NCBI GenBank assembly: GCA_011523315.1
Contig: WTHE01000144.1
Location: 1-9,942, forward strand
Direction of reading: 5' to 3'
DNA from: Candidatus Binatota bacterium
GTDB taxonomy: Bacteria > Desulfobacterota > Binatia > Bin18
DNA: 9,942 nt
Both the position numbers and the translations under genes were made by a program. The notes under the pieces were generated by a model, which saw only the letters and a list, made by a program, of their open reading frames with translations, ran no database searches and was not told the DNA's origin. Below, in pieces: positions 6,943 to 9,942 of the stretch (within the stretch, counting starts at the first letter, position 1; the number at the start of each line of letters is the position of its first letter).

Positions 6943-7026
6943 AAAATCCCCCTCGGTCCCCCTTTGCCAAAGGGGGAAGCCTGTCCTGAGCCCCGTCGAA
7001 GGGCGTGGAAGCGCAGGGGGATTTCT
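6943..7026. repeat. Composite palindromic repeat, one element apparently nested in another
   Basis: The outer borders are an inverted repeat: AAATCCCCCT at 6944-6953 and AGGGGGATTT at 7015-7024. Inside is a 9-bp hairpin with a 3-base loop (TCCCCCTTT / AAAGGGGGA, 6957-6965 and 6969-6977). A second, different repeat motif, CTGTCCTGAGCCCCGTCGAA and on to 7006, interrupts the right arm. It is flanked by the direct repeat GGAAGC at 6975-6980 and 7007-7012, which looks like a target-site duplication. Both motif types are familiar dispersed bacterial intergenic repeats; copy number here is unknown. Confidence 0.75.
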
Positions 7027-7071
7027 GGAGCAAGCTGGTCCTCCTCGAAGAGAGAAGTTCACACTGAGGCG

Positions 7072-8880
7072 CTACCGAGACGGCTCGGGGGGGGACGTTT
7101 GCGACTTGCGCCGCTCGCGTCGAGTCCGCTCGGTCGCCTCCATATCCAGCCGCCGGTCCGGTGTGATCACCACGCCGTAATCCCGCTCGGCCGTCTCCCG
7201 CGAGTAGTATTCGTCCAGCACGTCGTCCAAGACCTGCTGGGGGTCGCGGAGCAGCGGGTCGCCGTAGCCGCCGCCGGTTGCGCCGATAGTGATCAGGCGC
7301 TCACCGGCGCGGACCGCGCGGTAGGGAACTTTGGAGGGCAGGGCGGTTTGCGTACCGTCGGGCGCTGTGAGGGTGAGCGTGCCCGGGATGCCGCTTCCCC
7401 CGCCCGCGTAGCCCCAGGCGCCGTACACAAAGCCGTCGGCTTCGACCGAGGTGCCGCCGTCGGTCAGGTAGCGCAGCTCCTTGACCGAGCCCATGCCGCC
7501 GCGCCAGCGGCCCGGCGCGCAGGCGTCCTCGCGCAGCTCGTAGCGCTCCACCCGGAGCGGGACGTGGGACTCGACGTCTTCGATGGGATTGTTGCGGGTG
7601 TTGGCGTACAGCGTGTCCACGCTGTCCATGCCGTCGTGACCGTAGCGCCCGCCGTAGCTGCCCTCGAAGATTTCGAGATGAACCCAGGGGCGGTTTTCGT
7701 CGCCCATGCCGCTCGAGGCGATAGCCTTGAGATTGCCGATGCCGGCGCTGACCTGCCGGGGCACGGCTTGAGCCAGGGCTTTCATGACCGTGTCGCTGAG
7801 GACGTTGCCGGTCACGAAGCGGGCGATGGTCGGGGCCGGAAAGATGGGGTTGGCCAGCGTGCCGCGTGGCGCAACGATCTCGATTGGCCGGTACAGCCCG
7901 GCATTTTGCGGCAGGTCGCCGTACACCTCGGTGTCGAGCAGGACCGAGCGCAGCACCAGCCAGATCGCCACATCGACGGTTCCCACCAGCGGCATGTTGA
8001 TCGGCCGGTCGGACACCTGCGCAGCCGTACCGGTCAGATCGACGGTCAGCCGCGAGCCCTCAACGCTCAGCCTGACGCAGATTCGCAGATTGCGACGGCT
8101 CGGGCTGGGATCGTCAATATAGCCGTCCATATAGCCCGTGGCCGCGTAGCTGCCGTCGGGTATGTTTTCGATAGCCTGGCGCATCAGGCGCTCGGAGTAG
8201 TCGAACAGCGACGTGCAGGCCGCCTCCAGCGTGGGCAGGCCGTAGCGGTCGATCAACTCGACATAGCGCTCGGCGCCGATACGGCAGGCTGCGATCTGGG
8301 CTTCCATGTCGCCGACCACGAGGTCGGAGATGCGGATATTGTCGCGCAGCAACTGCCACACCGCAGCGTTGCGCTCACCCCGCTCATAGACCTTGATGGC
8401 CTTGAATTGCAGCCCCTCAGCGTAGGCGTCAAACGCCTCGACAATGCCCGTGCTGCCCGGTGTTTGACAGCCGATGTCCAGGTGATGGGCGGTGGTGACG
8501 GCATAGCCGACGCAGCTGCCGGCGTGGAACACCGGGACGCAAAACCCGACATCCGGGCCGTGGCTGGCCCCGCCGTAGGGATCGTTGTGCATGATGACAT
8601 CGCCGGGTGCGACTTCTTCACCGCGCTCGTCGAGCGCCCTGAGCATGCCGCGCACATAGCCCGGAATCGGACCGGATTGCAGCGGCGTACTCTGCTTGGA
8701 CTCGCACAGCTGCTCGCCACGGGCGTTGACCAGGGCGGTGCCGAAATCCTCGGACTCTCGAATGATGCTCGAGTACGACATGCGCATGAGCTTGTAGCCC
8801 ATCTCAATCGCGATGTTCTCAAGCGCGCCGAGTATGACGCTGGCGGTAATCGGATCGATGGAACGCTCGGGGGCGGTCAT
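7072..8880 (-). CDS. hyuB: Hydantoinase B / oxoprolinase family subunit
   Basis: A 602-residue complete B subunit of the ATP-dependent N-methylhydantoinase / 5-oxoprolinase / acetophenone-carboxylase group. With the A subunit it opens a cyclic amide using ATP. Family landmarks in order: DPITASVILGALENIAIEMG (9-28), IIRESEDFG (39-47), the likely metal-site block HNDPYGGASHGPD (98-110), AHHLDIG (131-137), RPINMPL (292-298), the long block GDLPQNAGLYRPIEIVAPRG through NPIFPAP (321-350), IEDVESHVPLRVERYELRED (433-452), GRWRGGMGS (457-465) and GGGYGDP (536-542). The ATG at 8878-8880 overlaps the hyuA stop (ATGA) and has AGGAG seven bases ahead, inside hyuA. The last 25 residues are charged and low-complexity (ATERTRRERRKSQTSPPEPS) and include an eight-base C/G run. 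The exact substrate cannot be told apart from oxoproline, caprolactam or N-methylhydantoin by sequence; hyuC and hyuE nearby favour hydantoins. Confidence 0.92.
   Translation of the reverse strand: MTAPERSIDPITASVILGALENIAIEMGYKLMRMSYSSIIRESEDFGTALVNARGEQLCESKQSTPLQSGPIPGYVRGMLRALDERGEEVAPGDVIMHNDPYGGASHGPDVGFCVPVFHAGSCVGYAVTTAHHLDIGCQTPGSTGIVEAFDAYAEGLQFKAIKVYERGERNAAVWQLLRDNIRISDLVVGDMEAQIAACRIGAERYVELIDRYGLPTLEAACTSLFDYSERLMRQAIENIPDGSYAATGYMDGYIDDPSPSRRNLRICVRLSVEGSRLTVDLTGTAAQVSDRPINMPLVGTVDVAIWLVLRSVLLDTEVYGDLPQNAGLYRPIEIVAPRGTLANPIFPAPTIARFVTGNVLSDTVMKALAQAVPRQVSAGIGNLKAIASSGMGDENRPWVHLEIFEGSYGGRYGHDGMDSVDTLYANTRNNPIEDVESHVPLRVERYELREDACAPGRWRGGMGSVKELRYLTDGGTSVEADGFVYGAWGYAGGGSGIPGTLTLTAPDGTQTALPSKVPYRAVRAGERLITIGATGGGYGDPLLRDPQQVLDDVLDEYYSRETAERDYGVVITPDRRLDMEATERTRRERRKSQTSPPEPSR
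8877..8880 (-). other. ATGA stop/start overlap of hyuA and hyuB
   Basis: The hyuA TGA (8877-8879) shares bases with the hyuB ATG (8878-8880). Together with AGGAG at 8888-8892 it indicates coupled translation, in keeping with two subunits needed in equal amounts. The same arrangement recurs at 5500-5503 between hyuC and hyuE. Confidence 0.9.
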
Positions 8881-9942
8881 GCGACAACTCCTATCTCGAT
8901 AATCAGATTGCTGTGGGGATCGAGCCGGAAGCGACAGTCCGGCGGGATGAGCGTGGTTGAGTCGGTCTGGACGATGACGGCCGGCCCGGCGATCGGATCG
9001 TCCACCGGCAGATCTTCCCGCCGGTAGAAGGCGGTGTCCAGGCGGCGCAGCGCCTGGTTGACCCGAAAGACGCTCGGCTGGGTTTTGAGCAGTGCCCGCT
9101 GCCGCGAGCCGGCTCCGGTCGGTTGTGGAGCGTCCGGGCGGGCGTGGCTGAGCGAGTCGATTTTCGGAGCGCGACCGATGCCGACCAGGCGCACGGTGAC
9201 GACTTCGATGGGACTGTCGGCAAAGAAATGGCCGTACTCCGACTCGTGGCGACGATGAAAGCGCTGTACGACCGTGTCCAGGGCTGCGGCGTCGAGGTGG
9301 CCGTCGGGGACGGGGATGCGCAGCTCATAGCCCTGGCCGACATAGCGGACATCGGCGAAGCGCTCGAAGCCGACGCTCTCGGGGTCGGTCCCGGCGTCCG
9401 TAAACTGGCCCGACAGCTCGGCCCGCATGGCGTCGAAGGCGTCATTCAGCCGGGCGGTGTCAAACGCGGTCGAGACCTGGAACGCGGTCCGCATCGCGTC
9501 GTATTTGACATCGGTCGTCAACAGCCCGACGGCCGAGGTGATGCCCGGGTAGGCGGGAATGATGCACTCGGGAATGCCCAGCAGACGGGCCACCTCGGCG
9601 CCGTGCAGCGGTCCGGCTCCGCCAAACGCGACTAGGCTGTAGGCGCGCGGGTCGATCCCCTTCTGGACCGTGCGCGAGCGGATGGCGTTGGCCATATTGC
9701 TGTTCAGAATGGTGACGATGCCTTCGGCCGCCTCAAGCTCCGACAGCCCGAGTCGCCCGGCCAGGCCGGCAATCGCGCTGCGGGCGGCGTTGTGGTCGAG
9801 CGCCATCGCGCCGCCCAGAAAGTTGTGTTCGTCCAAACGGCCGAGCAGAATATGCGCGTCGGTCACCGTCGGCTGGCTGCCGCCCCTGCCGTAGGCTGCC
9901 GGACCGGGCTGCGAGCCGGCGCTGTGCGGGCCGACCCGGAAG
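8877..9942 (-). CDS. hyuA: Hydantoinase A / oxoprolinase family subunit, C-terminal half (cut by window edge)
   Basis: The last 354 residues of an A subunit that is about 680-700 residues in this family; the ATP-binding N-terminal part lies beyond the right edge. The frame is open to base 9941, so the apparent GTG start at 9864-9866 is not the start. The edge itself reads VGPHSAGSQPGPAAYGRGGS, the family's conserved turn, followed by PTVTDAHILLGRLD, the helix NSNMANAIRSRTVQKGIDPR, FGGAGPLHG (9600-9626) and AYPGITSAVGLLTTD. The end (DDPIAGPAVIVQTDSTTLIPP, then LIIEIG) is the typical C-terminal beta domain. Most family members have Cys in PGPACYGRGG; here it is Ala. The protein would couple ATP hydrolysis to ring activation with HyuB, whose gene it overlaps by four bases. 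The family is certain; substrate and symbol follow from hyuC/hyuE context. Confidence 0.92.
   Translation of the reverse strand, partial: FRVGPHSAGSQPGPAAYGRGGSQPTVTDAHILLGRLDEHNFLGGAMALDHNAARSAIAGLAGRLGLSELEAAEGIVTILNSNMANAIRSRTVQKGIDPRAYSLVAFGGAGPLHGAEVARLLGIPECIIPAYPGITSAVGLLTTDVKYDAMRTAFQVSTAFDTARLNDAFDAMRAELSGQFTDAGTDPESVGFERFADVRYVGQGYELRIPVPDGHLDAAALDTVVQRFHRRHESEYGHFFADSPIEVVTVRLVGIGRAPKIDSLSHARPDAPQPTGAGSRQRALLKTQPSVFRVNQALRRLDTAFYRREDLPVDDPIAGPAVIVQTDSTTLIPPDCRFRLDPHSNLIIEIGVVA

Larger units (their letters stand above)
6730..7071. other. 342-base non-coding gap splitting the hydantoin cluster, filled with palindromic repeats
   Basis: No credible gene is seen on either strand between the hyuB stop and the hyuC start. 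The gap holds an inverted pair of hairpins (6815-6894) and a nested C/G-rich repeat (6943-7026). The classical hyuA-hyuB-hyuC order is thus interrupted here by repeats, unlike the two four-base overlaps elsewhere in the cluster. No clear promoter for hyuC was found. Peptide stretches such as PVLSPVEG that appear when the repeat is translated are a known artefact of this repeat type. Confidence 0.75.

Noticed and set aside
6926..7180. Small plus-strand frame containing PVLSPVEG
   Set aside because: This peptide is the translation of a dispersed intergenic repeat and is a common false gene call.
6910..9027. 705-codon plus-strand open frame opposite hyuB
   Set aside because: It is antisense to a fully conserved HyuB protein; long antisense frames arise from GC-biased third positions. 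Its start lies in repeats and its protein resembles nothing.
1..9942. CRISPR array, tRNA/rRNA genes, prophage or toxin-antitoxin genes
   Set aside because: No evenly spaced direct repeats, no tRNA-like cloverleaf and no small gene pair were seen; all sizeable stretches are accounted for by the genes and palindromes listed.

Overview
This is a GC-rich bacterial window with eight recognisable coding regions: seven on the minus strand and one, cut by the left edge, on the plus strand. The species cannot be read from the sequence. Strong GC bias in the third codon position (which opens long antisense shadow frames), a hydantoinase cluster beside a family III CoA-transferase/racemase, and several unrelated families of intergenic palindromes together suggest an uncultured soil or marine lineage of the Tectomicrobia/Chloroflexi/deltaproteobacterial kind. 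That is a weak inference.

Layout, read in the minus-strand direction from the right edge: the C-terminal half of an ATP-dependent hydantoinase/oxoprolinase A subunit (hyuA, cut by the right edge); the B subunit (hyuB), joined to hyuA by an ATGA overlap; a 342-base non-coding gap carrying two kinds of palindromic repeat, one apparently inserted into another; an M20-type N-carbamoyl-L-amino-acid hydrolase (hyuC-like); a hydantoin racemase (hyuE-like), again joined by an ATGA overlap; an unrecognised 532-residue helical, His-rich protein that looks internally duplicated; a CaiB/BaiF-fold protein carrying the residues of an alpha-methylacyl-CoA racemase; a 115-base gap with two more palindromes; and an XPB-like DEAH helicase. 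On the plus strand at the left edge lies the C-terminus of a sodium:alanine (AGCS) symporter, convergent with the helicase across a small hairpin.

Working model: HyuA/HyuB open a 5-substituted hydantoin or related cyclic amide at the cost of ATP, HyuC hydrolyses the N-carbamoyl amino acid to amino acid, CO2 and ammonia, and the racemase lets both enantiomers of the ring substrate be used. The order A-B-C-E follows the classical Pseudomonas hyu cluster. The two genes that follow closely in the same direction, the 532-residue protein and the racemase/CoA-transferase, are not part of that textbook pathway and are the most interesting part of the window. The helicase and symporter are probably unrelated neighbours, although an amino-acid carrier could serve the pathway.
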